In this document: piece after piece, positions 45,662 to 56,804 of the stretch | How positions within the stretch are numbered: position 1 is the stretch's first letter | Layout of the letters: each line of letters starts with the position of its first letter | From: Microthyrium microscopicum | Lineage: Eukaryota > Ascomycota > Dothideomycetes > Microthyriales > Microthyriaceae | DNA length: 64,000 nt | Assembly: GCA_010405405.1 (NCBI GenBank) | Contig: MU004235.1 | Span: forward strand, 572,538 to 636,537 | Reading direction: 5' to 3' | Notes under the pieces: generated by a model | The model's database searches: none | What the model was told of the DNA's origin: nothing | The model's input: only the letters and a program-made list of their open reading frames with translations | Program-made: the position numbers and the translations under genes

Positions 45662-46620
45662 TCGTCCCTCGCTGTTGCTCGCACGCTTTCCATCATACGC
45701 TTTTGCGCACTTTCTTGAACAACCCCCTTTACAGCATTATTTTAGCGGTTTATGATACTTGGATTCTGATAATGTGTATGACTAATGGTTCTCATGTTTA
45801 TATGGGCTACAAAAGTATTTAATGAGTTGGATGAGATAAATATGGCGGTTATGTATTATAAATATTTTGGATTAGGGCCCAGGTGGGAAATGAACATATT
45901 GATACTATCCTATCTTCGAATTTTGCCAGTGACAATAAGTTTTTCAGACTTACTCTACCCATTGCCACCAAAGACTGGTGGTAAGGGGACAGGTTTTGTT
46001 CTATCCAAGCTTTCACACGAGTTATGTACCGGTACTACTTTCAATCCTGGAGTCTGATCTCTTTACCTTACTCTGAGCAAATAGAAGATACCAAAGGTTC
46101 TAGTCAATTGAAAGCTCCGAAATACAATTTGCCACATTGTCAATCCCGCTCGTGTTCTGGAGAGCATACTTTCGCTCATCGGTATTCACTTTGAATCCCT
46201 GCTCAGGACAATTCCAGCTAGACCATAGATCACACATGCATACCTCAACGATCATGCGATTCGACAGGATTCAACGTGCTTCAACACGCCAATCCGCCTC
46301 TTCTCCTGAAAGCCAATCTAATTCACAACAAGTATACATTCGCCTCCATGCCCCTCACGTACTCCCAAATATCAGCGTGGGGACATTTCTGCGCCCATAC
46401 TTATGACGGAATCCCGGTCCTATTATCCCAAACAGCCCTGTCATACACGGTCCATCTACAACCGAGATCTTTCATCGCGCCAATGACATGACCTTGCTAT
46501 TTCTGTTCAATTAGATCATTAATGAAAGCAATATACGATCACGATGTTTAGCGTTTCTGGTGTCTTGAACACGATCCGCTGTGCGCATAATTATCAGTAT
46601 GAAGCTTTCTTGTCAACAAT
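45662..46620. other. Intergenic between LPMO and beta-galactosidase
   Basis: About 960 nt, no gene recognised; the two genes are on the same strand. Confidence 0.5.
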
Positions 46621-49600
46621 ATGAAATTTCTTCAGAAGTTGGCTTTTGGGTTAGTCGCTTGGCTACAGTTTGTTGTTCTTGTGCTTGGGAAAGAGAGAGC
46701 TCCGTCTGCGCTGCCTGTGCATGATAATGGGTTGAATAAAGTTGTACAGTGGTAAATATTACTCTAGGCTGTTGTTTTCTGCTGGAAGGATTGACTAATC
46801 TTTTGGATAGGGATCGTCATAGTTTCTTGATCAAGGGAGAAAGAGTGTTCTTCTTCGGCGGAGAGTTCCATTATTGGAGATATCCAGTGTAAGTCACGAC
46901 TGACGTGTGTGAAGCGTTTTCTAATAAGAAGCAAGACCTGAATTATGGCGCGACGTACTGGAGAAGATTAAAGCAGCTGGGTAAGCTTTCAGTTTCACTT
47001 CACAGAAACACAATGTTGAAGATAAGTCTCAGCTTCAACGCATTCTCCATATACAACCACTGGGGATATCACAATCCAGCACCGGGAGTTCTCAACTTTA
47101 AAGATGGAGCGCACAACTTCACTTCAATCATGACCATGGCCAAAGAGCTTGGGCTGTACATGTTCATTCGACCAGGACCATATATCAATGCCGAAGCCAA
47201 TGCTGGTGGCTTTCCCCTATGGTTGACTAACGGCGCCTATGGAAGTCTCCGAAACGATGATCCGAGATATACAGCCGCGTGGACACCATATATGGAAGCC
47301 ATTTCCAAAATCATCAAACCACATCTCATTACTAATGGCGGGAATGTTGTATTCTTCCAAATCGAAAATGAGTTGGAAGGACAGTGGAAAGGCAATCCGA
47401 TGGCCAAAATAGATAATCCTTCGGTTGAAAATTATATGGATTTGCTGGAAAAGAATGCTAGGGCGAATGGGATTGATGTTCCGTTAACTCATAACTCTCC
47501 TAATATGGTAGGCGAAAGATACTGGTTTTGCAATGGAACTGGACACTAACTCTCGCAGCAAAGCCACTCCTGGTCCAAAGATTTCTCCAATAGTAAAGGG
47601 AACGTTGATGTAAGTGGTAAGTCACCGGCTGCGTCTAATGTCTGCCTGGGGTACAGAAAACTTAGAATGCTAATCATCATTACAGGTCTTGATAGCTATC
47701 CGTCGTGTTGGAGCTGTAATCTCACGGAATGTACTGAGACGAATGGAGAATACAAGGCTTATTCGACAGCAAATTACTATGAGTGAGTGCCACATATCTG
47801 TCTTGCAAAACTGTTTCCAAATCATTGAGTCGCAACATGCGAGCTAACCATGAGACAGTTACTTTCAAGTTGATTCGCCGTGAGTGCTTTTGATCTAGCC
47901 ACCGACCAATGTGATCTAATATGGAAATAGTACTCAGCCGAATTTCATGCCCGAGTTTCAAGGAGGTTCTTACAATCCCTGGGGCGGTCCCCAAGGTGGC
48001 TGTTCAGCCGACATTTGGACCGATTTTGCAAACTTGTTTTACCGCGACTTGATTGCCCAGCGAGTCACTGGAATCTCTCTATACATGGTTTTCGGTGGAA
48101 CTTCATGGGGGTGGCATGCTGCGCCAGTGACAGGTAAGGCCTCAAATGCGCCTTCCACAAAGCTATAGATCTAACAACAATTTTCAATAGGTACAAGTTA
48201 TGATTATGCGTCTCCAATTCAAGAGAATCGGACTATTGGAGACAAATATTACGAGACCAAACTGCTCGCTCAATTTACAAGAGGTTTGTTTGGATTGAAA
48301 ATGATTAATGCTGCGGCTAACGCCCTGTAGCTGCTAAGGATTTGTCTTTTACTGACCGGATTGGAAATGTTAGTGATTACCTGTGTTCCAAACGTGACAA
48401 CTGATATTGTGAAAGGGCACCAGCTATACGACTAATGCCGCCATCATGGCATCAGAACTACGAAATCCGGACACCAACGCAGGGTTCTATGTAACGAGAC
48501 ACCGGGACTCAACATCAAGCACTGTGGAAACGTTTAAGCTCAAAGCTAACATTTCTGGCAGCATCTGTATGTACATTCATATTCTTACTGACGAGAAAAT
48601 CTCATAGTCTCTAGTGACGATACCACAATATGATAGTGGAATCAAACTCAACGGACACCAGTCCAAGATTCTCGTCACCGAGTTCGAATTCGGGAATAAG
48701 CTATTATTATACTCCACCGCGGAGGTCCTGACCTACTCTGTTCAAGACAAGAAGGGAACTCTGGTACTATGGGTACCTACTGGCGAGTCGGGCGAGTTTG
48801 CCATTGATGGAGTGAAAAATGGCAGGGTAATCTCAAGGGACGGGTCCACGAGTATTGGTATATACTCTGGACAATCCAACGTCACAATCACGTTCCAGCA
48901 GACAAGAGGCTCAAGCTTGGTTGAACTTGATGATGGCACTCGTGTTATCTTGCTAGATCGCTCTGCAGCTTATCGCCTATGGTCTCCTGTTCTCGGGAAT
49001 AACCCGAGCGCTGATGCTGATGATACAAGTATAGTCTCTTAACAATATCGAGCGACTTCAACTAACTGATAGCAGTTCTTGTTCAAGGACCGTATCTAGT
49101 ACGTAGCGCGAAGCTTGAGGACGATGAATTGCACCTTGAAGGCGATCTTGACGACGTAACGATGATCACAGTCTACGCCCCAAAGCTCGTTCAGACTATC
49201 AAATGGAATGGGAAAGAAATCAGTACGGAGCGAATAAAGCCAGGAATATTCAATGGTAAAATCGGAAGCAAGGTCGAATACAAACTACCAGAACTAGGAG
49301 AATGGATCTTCTCAGACAGCCTGCCAGAGATTCGTAATGATTATCAGGCTGGTAGCGAGGCCTGGATCATTGCTGGCAACAAAGCAACACAGAATCCAAA
49401 CAAACCAGCGTCGAATAATCCAGTCCTATACGTGGACGACTACAACATCCACAACGGTTATCATGTCTTCCGCGCTACCTTCCCGACGACATCACTGCCT
49501 CCTTCTGGTGTCTACCTCAACGTCAGAGGTGGTACTGCTTTTGGCTATTCTACCTGGTTGAATGGGAAGTTCATCGGGTCCTGGCTCGGATCACCGTCGC

Positions 49601-50304
49601 TCAGTCTTCACGGTATCGACTTTTCATTCGCCAACGCAACTTTGAGACCACAAGGAGATAACACTCTCGTGGTGGTCATGGACAACTCTGGCCATGACCA
49701 AAGATCCGCTGCCTTGAACCCAAGAGGAATCGTGAACGCCACACTATTGGGGACAGGAAACTACACTTTCAAGGAGTGGAAGATTGCAGGAACAGCAGGC
49801 CGAGAGAAAGCACTAGATCAATTCCGCGGTCCATTGAACGAAGGCGGATTGTGGGCTGAACGCATAGGAGCTCACTTGCCAGATTGTCCAGACAAGTACT
49901 GGCGAAGCGCAACAAATCTGACAGTACCAGGACCCGGAGTGCGTGTCTTCAGGACGTATATGCCTCTCCAGATACCACAAGGACTAGATGTATCAGTGTC
50001 CTTTAGACTCACAGCACCACCAGAGAAGAACAAGTTCCGTGCCCTGCTATTCGTAAATGGATATCAGTACGCCCGATTCAATCCTTATATTGGCCATCAG
50101 ATCGACTTCCCAGTGCCTCCGGGAATTCTGAACTACAAGGGCGATAATGTCATTGCAGTGACGATGTTCAGTCAGAGCGTGGACGAGGCTGAACTGAAGC
50201 TTACTTGGAATACCGATTATGTCCATTCTTCAAGCTATAACTTTGCCTTTGACTCTCAGCATTTGCATGCGAATTGGACAGAAGCTAGACTGATGTATTC
50301 ATAA
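46621..50304 (+). CDS. GH35 beta-galactosidase, secreted
   Basis: I find 13 in-phase exons: 46621-46751, 46811-46888, 46936-46980, 47033-47507, 47559-47616, 47686-47782, 47859-47879, 47931-48133, 48191-48283, 48331-48368, 48416-48566, 48615-49028 and 49076-50304. They sum to 1010 aa, the usual size of fungal large GH35 enzymes. A signal peptide opens the protein ([20 protein letters not shown]). The acid/base Glu is in [12 protein letters not shown] (about E198) and the nucleophile Glu in [14 protein letters not shown] (about E310); [11 protein letters not shown] follows. Later beta-sandwich and jelly-roll domains contain [13 protein letters not shown] and [17 protein letters not shown]. It removes beta-galactosyl ends from plant pectins, hemicellulose or lactose outside the cell. 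Exon 7 is only 21 nt. Several short exons make automatic models error-prone here. Confidence 0.92.
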
Positions 50305-50743
50305 AAGTTGGGAAGATTTGCTAGTAGGTACCATCTATACGTTACGCACTGCGCAAAAAGTACCTTTAGTCATATACAAAAATACAACTTCACAGAGCTG
50401 CAAGCAATACCGCCTGACAGACAACAATGATCTCCTGGCCGTCTACTTTCCAGACTGGTTAGCTTTCAACTAAGTTGAAGTAAGCAGCCGAACAAACCGC
50501 CAGACTCGATCTTTGGTTCATGCTTAGCGTGATATACAGAAATTTGGTCCACATCTCCAACTGAACCATGGATCAATTATGCGCCTTCCAAGAACAAAAT
50601 CCTTCAAAGACTATAAAGACCAACATGACCGCTTCCTGGATCAATCTGATTTCCAACCATCTCACCCACACAGCCAACTCTTTCCCAAACCACCAGTCCG
50701 CAACTATCCCAACGCAACCCAACAGTCTCCAGTCACAAGCATC
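50305..50743. other. Intergenic after the beta-galactosidase
   Basis: About 440 nt. The frame of the next small gene is already open from ATG 50579, but I prefer the later start, so this stretch is listed as non-coding. Confidence 0.35.
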
Positions 50744-51121
50744 ATGAGACCAATATTCTTCCCGCGAGCCTTCACTATTTCATCAAGCATCCCTCGAGTC
50801 TTTACTCCTCTAATGGCCAAAACACTCCAGCGAAACCACCAAATCTTCACTATACAACCACCAAATATGCGAACACGACATGCTGCAATCTCACAGCCAC
50901 AACAGCGGTCTCCAAATTGGCTCGGCATGCGCTTGCTGCAGGAATCACAGGCCGTTGGCCCGGGAGGCTTTTTGAATGCTGCTATGGTCGTTAATATGGC
51001 ACGGAATGAACGCAATGCGGAGAATATGAAGATTTTTGGAGCAAGGTTGGATGGATGGCGGCTTCGCTTCCGTAGGGCGGAGGGAAGGAAGTTGATGATG
51101 GATGCCGACAATCGAGTTTGA
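50744..51121 (+). CDS. Hypothetical small basic protein
   Basis: The frame ends at 51121; starts are ATG 50744 (125 aa, MRPIFFPRAFTISSSIPRVF) or ATG 50579 (180 aa). The shorter form begins like a mitochondrial presequence, rich in Arg, Ser and aromatics without acids. Downstream lie SPNWLGMRLLQESQAVGPGG and an Arg/Asn-rich helix (MARNERNAENMKIFGARLDG). No family is recognised. An overlapping antisense frame (51111-50704) is also open, so coding status is uncertain. Confidence 0.35.
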   Translation: MRPIFFPRAFTISSSIPRVFTPLMAKTLQRNHQIFTIQPPNMRTRHAAISQPQQRSPNWLGMRLLQESQAVGPGGFLNAAMVVNMARNERNAENMKIFGARLDGWRLRFRRAEGRKLMMDADNRV

Positions 51122-51448
51122 GTAGAGCAATCTCGTGGGTTTGTTGGACTGGCTACCTTATATACTGTCGGTTGAACTGCTGAGTAGGATAGGCAAGTAT
51201 GAACAGGGCCGGCAACTATGGAGTTTAGCAGGAAGAATGGAAACCATGATATTTAGTGCAAATACAATACAGTTATGCCTCTAGCTTCACGCTCAAGCGA
51301 GACTTTGAAATCGCCAACAAGCCAAAAACTGTCCTGACCTGTGTCTAAAACGCCATACATGCTATGAACGCCAGCAGCTCCATCGCTGAATCCCAAATAT
51401 CGGGCGCTCGCTTTCTATCAATTATACACACTCTTCTTAACCCTCAAC
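51122..51448. other. Convergent 3' ends
   Basis: About 330 nt between the small hypothetical gene and the end of the MARVEL gene; nothing else is seen. Confidence 0.45.
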
Positions 51449-52610
51449 TCACCGCTGCGGCTGGGCGTTATATCCATAAGGAGTTTGTGGGTAAGGCTCC
51501 GTCTCGTGAGGACTATATCCCGTCGTCGGGCTCAACGCACTTGGGGCATGATACGCGCCCCCACCATACGAAGTATCCTCGTCCCGCACATCGCCAGATT
51601 CTGGTCGGCCATATCGCGATTCTTCCCAGGGACGACCTGGATGCGCACCAGCCTGTGGATCGCGGTGGATGCTGTCTGATGACGAGCCGTGTAGGAGTTG
51701 AAATTCATCTTCCTCCTTGTCGCCGCCGTGCTCGGTTCCTGCGCTGCCAGTTCTATTGTGCTGCGCATCGTAGCCGCCGCCGTAGCCAGTGTCATCGTGC
51801 ATGTCGGTGCTCCAGGCGGGGTCTTTGTTGGCATCTTCTGCGCCGCCCGGTACGGCGTAGGCGTTTTTGCCAAGCCATGGTTCTGTGACGGAGGAGTCTT
51901 TTTGGATTTTGCGGAGGTAGAGGTAGGAGATGACAGCCGTGGGAATGAAGAGGACACTGCGGGACATTGTCAGCGCTTGTATGTGAATGATTTCGGTCGA
52001 ACAGTTGCTTACAAGAGGACTACGCCAAAGCCGACGCAATCGTTGGCCAAGTCACATTTTTTCGGGGTTCCGAAGTCCTTGAGCTCGAAAGTGGTGCAAT
52101 TCTGACTTCCACCTGGTAGCTTCATCTCAGCCGCACCAGCTGCTTGACCAGCACGAACCCAAGAGACCATGGACGCCCATGCAGCTAGCCAGAGAATCTA
52201 TTGCATATTCGTTAGTTTATAGTTCGTGTGTTTATGATGTGCAGGTTTGATGTTCTCGAGGGTCTGCAGGACAGGGGCGCGTACAGCTAGAATAGCATCA
52301 ATGGCCAGGAAAGCGAAGACGTTTGCGAATCTTTGTGTGCGTTCCCACATGGGAATGCTAGCGAGATAAATGAGGAACGGAATGGTAAGAAAGCTCTGTG
52401 CAATAATGTTAGCCAAATTGGTGTGTATGCAGGTTGCCGTCGCCAACGAACCATTATGCCATAAAAGCGTCCTCGACCGTCGGTTTTGCCTGTTTGAGCG
52501 GCCATAGCAATGAATAGAATGATAGCTACTAGCAGAACCAAGGCCTGAAGCGTATGCAAGGCCAATTTGACCTTGCCTAGCATGCTGAGGTTCAGCTTGG
52601 AGACGCCCAT
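51449..52610 (-). CDS. MARVEL-domain membrane protein
   Basis: Four exons on the minus strand (52610-52452, 52395-52285, 52197-52013, 51956-51449) give 320 aa; all phases close. Four hydrophobic helices are seen: LHTLQALVLLVAIILFIAMA, then FLTIPFLIYLASI, FAFLAIDAILAILWLAAW, and VGFGVVLFVLFIPTAVISYLY. This is the MARVEL arrangement of fungal plasma-membrane proteins. A Cys-containing loop (GSQNCTTF, KKCDLANDC) lies between helices 3 and 4, as in many of them. The last 150 residues are a hydrophilic tail rich in Gly, Tyr, Asp and Pro (HDDTGYGGGYDAQHN, PTTGYSPHETEPYPQTPYGY), probably cytosolic and disordered. MARVEL proteins organise membrane domains; no enzyme activity is expected. The first donor, GTTCGT, is weak but the joint IMSFLTIP is convincing. 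Confidence 0.85.
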
Positions 52611-53713
52611 GGTGGGATTTTGCCAATGTAAGCGTATATTAGGGGGTGGAGATAGAATTGAACGTAAGGAATAGAAGGAGAGCGTCTAACGGAGGTGAAA
52701 GAGCGACAGGACCAACAGTAAAAAGGAAGGAGAGTGAAGGAGAGTAAGCAAACAGCGCGATAGCAGCCAGGAGATATTGGGTGGTGAGAGCTGAGGGAGT
52801 CGTGAACTTGTTCGCGAAGTGATACGAATTGAGGCTGAATGCTGGGGGCTGAGTTTAGAAGCCTCCACTCTCCCGCTCCCCATGCTCCTTCTTGTAGGAT
52901 CCATCAGCCCAAACCTTTATTGTAATTGAGACAACCCATTTTAAAGTACTACAAATGTCTCTACTGCACTATTGTCAGTTGAATAGGAAAGACGGTGGTG
53001 AATTGAACGCATTGCAAATACCAACACTTTAACCCCAAGACATAGCGGTGTCATTTACAACATGATACTCAGCAGAACGTGAAAGTTTGAGAACTACAGG
53101 ATGCATACATAGTTATATCAATGCTCCTCACAAATCGAAAGCGGATCTGTATACAGAGATTTTGCATCCCGTCTTTCAGGAAACGTGTAATGGCTTCTGA
53201 GCGTTGCCAGCAGGTTTAATTCCAGATTTACCTATTTCGATACAGTACCACCTGGTAGCCGCTACCTGTACCATTTATTGCTTTGTGTAAAATGAAAGCC
53301 AATAATTCCGCTATTCTTTGGTTTGTGACTTGAGGTTACAAATCCAGGAAAGTTCCACGGACTGTGAAAATAAAAGACCGTGTTTAGATATCAGACTCCC
53401 CTGTCCATACTTATTATGGATACTGATGGTTAATATGGATTGCAAGAAGGCACTGACAGTAGTCTTTCCACATCAAATTCGATGCAGTGCAAGCAAGACA
53501 TTTAATACCATTCTTTATACACTTAAATCGCTCGGCTCTCAAGTTATGAAGCTTTACCTTAAGGCGTCGTGAACGGTCAATTAATATCACCGGGAATATT
53601 TGACCAAGCACACTAGTAGTAGTAGGGGCTGAGCATCGACTTGGACCCTGAAAAACGCTCAAGCTTGGGAATCAGCCTTACGGTACCAAATAATCTGAAC
53701 ACCGTTTAAGTCA
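52611..53713. other. Intergenic, no gene
   Basis: About 1.1 kb. The first 300 nt contain the MARVEL promoter and leader (purine-rich on the + strand, so pyrimidine-rich on the coding strand). The rest is AT-rich without a coding frame. Confidence 0.5.
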
Positions 53714-53931
53714 TACCTCTGTCTTGCATTCTGTGCTTTCAGGGTGCAGGAATATTTTTGTTGAGTTCAGCTTCATACACCACTCTCATTGGTTGAGCAT
53801 CAGGGCTTTTGGACTCTTGGCCTGATCTAGTCACGTGATATGCTTCTGTGACCAATCAGAGTAGAGAAATCTAGCAAAATCAGAAAAAACTGATCTGGCA
53901 CCCTGAAAGCACAGAATGCAAGACAGAGGTA
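53714..53931. mobile_element. 214-bp MITE with 32-bp perfect terminal inverted repeats, TA-flanked
   Basis: 53716-53747 and 53898-53929 are perfect inverted copies starting CCTCTGTCTTGCATTCTG. The element is flanked on both sides by TA (53714-53715 and 53930-53931), the target duplication of Tc1/mariner-type elements. The interior has no coding frame and contains further partial inverted symmetry (CTCATTGGTT and GACCAATCAG). It is a non-autonomous element; the TIRs are undamaged, so it is either recent or escaped RIP because it is short. Confidence 0.9.
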
Positions 53932-54004
53932 AAAAAGTCCGGAGGTACAGACGAGATTATAACATATCAACGGCCATGCAGTTCATTTCGACTTCTACTC
54001 GAAC

Positions 54005-54483
54005 TACAGTGTCATCAGGGTTCTCTTACCCTCCCCCTTGAAAACGTAAAATGGGGCTTCAGGCCGTGATTGGGTGGATCTTCGGGGCGAGATGGGCGTT
54101 ACAGTGCAAATTTGTAGGGCGCCTCCCGGTCGCGGCCCATTAGCAGCCCTTGAAAATCATCCTTCCTAAATACCACATCTTGGGTCGCTTTTGAAGCCAT
54201 ATTCGCGACGCAAAGAGCAAGATTCTAGTACTAAAAACTACTCGCTACTAGCTTTAACATATGTTAGAACACTAAAATTCAAGATATCCAACAAAGATTT
54301 GGCTTTAGAATTAATAATATTGTTGTTTGGGAAGATGATGGAGTTGGTAAGATTGATCTAAGGGGCTACGCCGCTAAATTTGCATACTAACGTACTCTTC
54401 AGATCCTTCCGCCCTCCAATCAGGCCCTGAAGCGCCATTTTATAAATTCAGGGGGAGGGTAAGAGAACCCTGATGACACTGTA
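54005..54483. mobile_element. 475-bp MITE with ~66-bp imperfect inverted repeats, TA-flanked
   Basis: The left end at 54007 reads CAGTGTCATCAGGGTTCTCT and its inverted copy ends at 54481. The pairing continues through TACCCTCCCCC, AAAATGG, GCTTCAGG and TGATTGG for about 66 bp with several mismatches. TA lies directly outside both ends (54005-54006 and 54482-54483). The middle (about 54220-54400) is AT-rich and non-coding. The end sequence differs from the 214-bp element, so this is a different family of TA-inserting element. Confidence 0.86.
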
Positions 54484-55290
54484 GAAATTAAATATAAAAT
54501 ATCAACTTCTTGCGATTGTGTTTCATTTTTCCACGTTCTAGCCAGACGCACCAATCATGAGAGGGCTTCAAAGCAATAAGGCTGAGTGGCAAACATTGTG
54601 GTGGAAGAAGTTGTTGGACCTAGACGTTAAACTCGATGATACATTTATGCCAGCTCTATATCGTCATATATACACAGTTTAGGCCATTAGGCTTTACAGT
54701 GCAGTTTGTTATGCAGTATTACGTCTAGGATGTTGATCAAGTTATTTCCGTACACGGGCAAGGTTGGTTGTTCATCAAGATCGACACTGCAAACTTGGGG
54801 CAAAGCAACGCATTAGCGGAGAGTTGAGGCACTCGATGTTGAGTAGGAAAAAATCAACTCTTTTGGAGATCGTGAGTATTGCAAATTTATGAATCACAAG
54901 TTTCGCGGTGTGTACTTGATGCTAGCCATCGCACGTATGCATTGAGCACGAAAGGAGTTGGCTGTACGAAGAGTGGTGTTGGCACAGTCACGACATAATG
55001 CACAAAGAAAGAAACGAAGATTTAAGTGATAAAAATTTCATTATGCTGCTTTGTGCTCCAGGAAATGCCGCGGGTACTATGTCTATCCCAGACAAACGGC
55101 TTCCGTTGTCCGCAGACTTATGTGAATAACGCCATGCAATGCAGTTGTTGTTGATGATGCTGAATGAAAATGCTTTGACCCAGATACTCCGATTGATCAT
55201 TTTTTGGTCATATGCAGATCGTAAGGTGTGGTTTATTGTTTGATCCCGATGCCTGCAAGGAGACTAACTCGTCTTGCGGAAGCGATCCTT
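54484..55290. other. Intergenic after the MITEs
   Basis: About 800 nt with no supported gene. Confidence 0.5.
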
Positions 55291-55503
55291 CTAAGATCCG
55301 CTTGAGCTTTGAGACTCGCGACGCTTCATGTCGTTGGTGAGGAGTTCTTTCCAATGCTCCATGCGGCCTTCTTCGACGGCACGCTCGTAGGCGCGTTGGT
55401 CGCGTTGCTTCATCTCATCGGAGCGAAGATCTGGGATTTTGCTGAGGAGGCGTTTGCTGAAGGACTTTTTGTCGGACATGTTGTTTTCGGTGGAGAATGG
55501 CAT
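55291..55503 (-). CDS. Small charged protein, 70 aa
   Basis: The frame from ATG 55503 begins MPFSTENNMSDKKSFSKRLL; a second ATG nine residues in (MSDKKSF) is an alternative start. It is rich in Lys, Arg, Glu and Asp with a helical middle (RDQRAYERAVEEGRMEHWKE) and a Ser-rich end. No signal, membrane segment or known domain. The even amphipathic spacing and clean start favour a real gene, but I do not recognise it. Confidence 0.45.
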   Translation of the reverse strand: MPFSTENNMSDKKSFSKRLLSKIPDLRSDEMKQRDQRAYERAVEEGRMEHWKELLTNDMKRRESQSSSGS

Positions 55504-56804
55504 AATGATTGATGTGTGATGTGTACCAAGATGTTGCGTTGTATGTTTGTAAAGTGTGGTGCGATGAGAAAACTCTTTGTGTGGAAGGAGTAAAGTTTGT
55601 TGATGTGGCAAGTGACCCTTCTGAAGCAGTAAGGGGTAAGCGGTTTCTGGCAGATTCTTTGTTCGTAAGGTGGAAAGTAATAATGGATTATCGTGACTTC
55701 CGGACCCAGGGTTTTATACCAGAGCCAAAGGCAAAAGGCCCATGGGAGAGCACAGCTTTACCGCCTCACATTCTGGCGTCAACCATGAAGCAAATTTTAC
55801 AATTTAGCAATAATGCAGGATTCCTTGTCCGGTCCGAGACGTTTGGTTGCACATCGCGCGAAAAGTCTGGAGAAAACGTGCAAAGAGATGGTCCGAGATG
55901 GCCAAATTTGCAGTGCAAGACGTAAAGGAAACCACGAGAGCCAATGGAAAGAAGGTCGATTACGTTGTAAAATCAAAGTCTTTCAGGGCCAGGTGATGGA
56001 CCTTTGGTCAGGCTGCGGATGGCTACCGCCGCTCAGGTACGTCACATTGGCATGCGGGGAAAGCCACTCACAGCCCGGAGCTGCTTCAATATTCATCGAC
56101 AATTGTTTTCGATGGTGTTCTGAATGATTGTTCGTTGTTGTCATTGTCTGCTGATCAGCTCGCTCTCGCTGTTGTCGGCTGCAATATGACGATACTTCGT
56201 ACTTCGTAGAGAAGAGCCGCGGTGCGCTGGTTTCGAACACGCTTCCCCTGAGTACAAAGAGAAATATCTTTCGTAGTGGCCCAGACAGTCGGTGAATCAG
56301 ACCAAGCTTCGGCTGGACATAGCTTTAGAGGTCGTGGTTCACGACAAAGCTAAAAAGGAGGCTGAAAATCACTGTTTTGTCACCGGTTCAGATCTGACCA
56401 CGTGAAGTCCTCAATTCCACCATTGGCTCATGAATTCGTCGCCACGATTTCCATATGTCACGAAATCCAATCTCATTGGTCTAGATCATTATACATACTG
56501 CAGAAAGTACACATAAAAACTGGGGTAATAAAACTGTAAACATCTTCCATCAGTATCTTCAATGACTTCAATCTACTCTTCTAAATGATACAAAACAATA
56601 TGGACTTGATTAGATATCTATCTCATTGCTGCCAACCGTTTATCTGACTAATACTATTGTCTCCAGCCATTAATCAAGACGAAGAAATAAGTAGACTCGA
56701 AGTATAGCGGTACTACCGTACGGTACCTAAGTCATAGCCGCTAATGAGAGGGAGCCATTTATCCATCTTGTCACCTCATTGAATGTTTCCTCCTCTTCAA
56801 TCTT
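55504..56804. other. Intergenic, no gene
   Basis: About 1.3 kb with only short frames on both strands. Confidence 0.5.

Noticed and set aside
50704-51111. Minus-strand frame of 135 codons opposite the small basic protein
   Set aside because: It has no ATG-supported start of quality and no domain; the plus-strand frame has a more protein-like end, though neither is secure.
51698-52105. Plus-strand hydrophobic frame (135 codons)
   Set aside because: Antisense shadow of the MARVEL gene exons.
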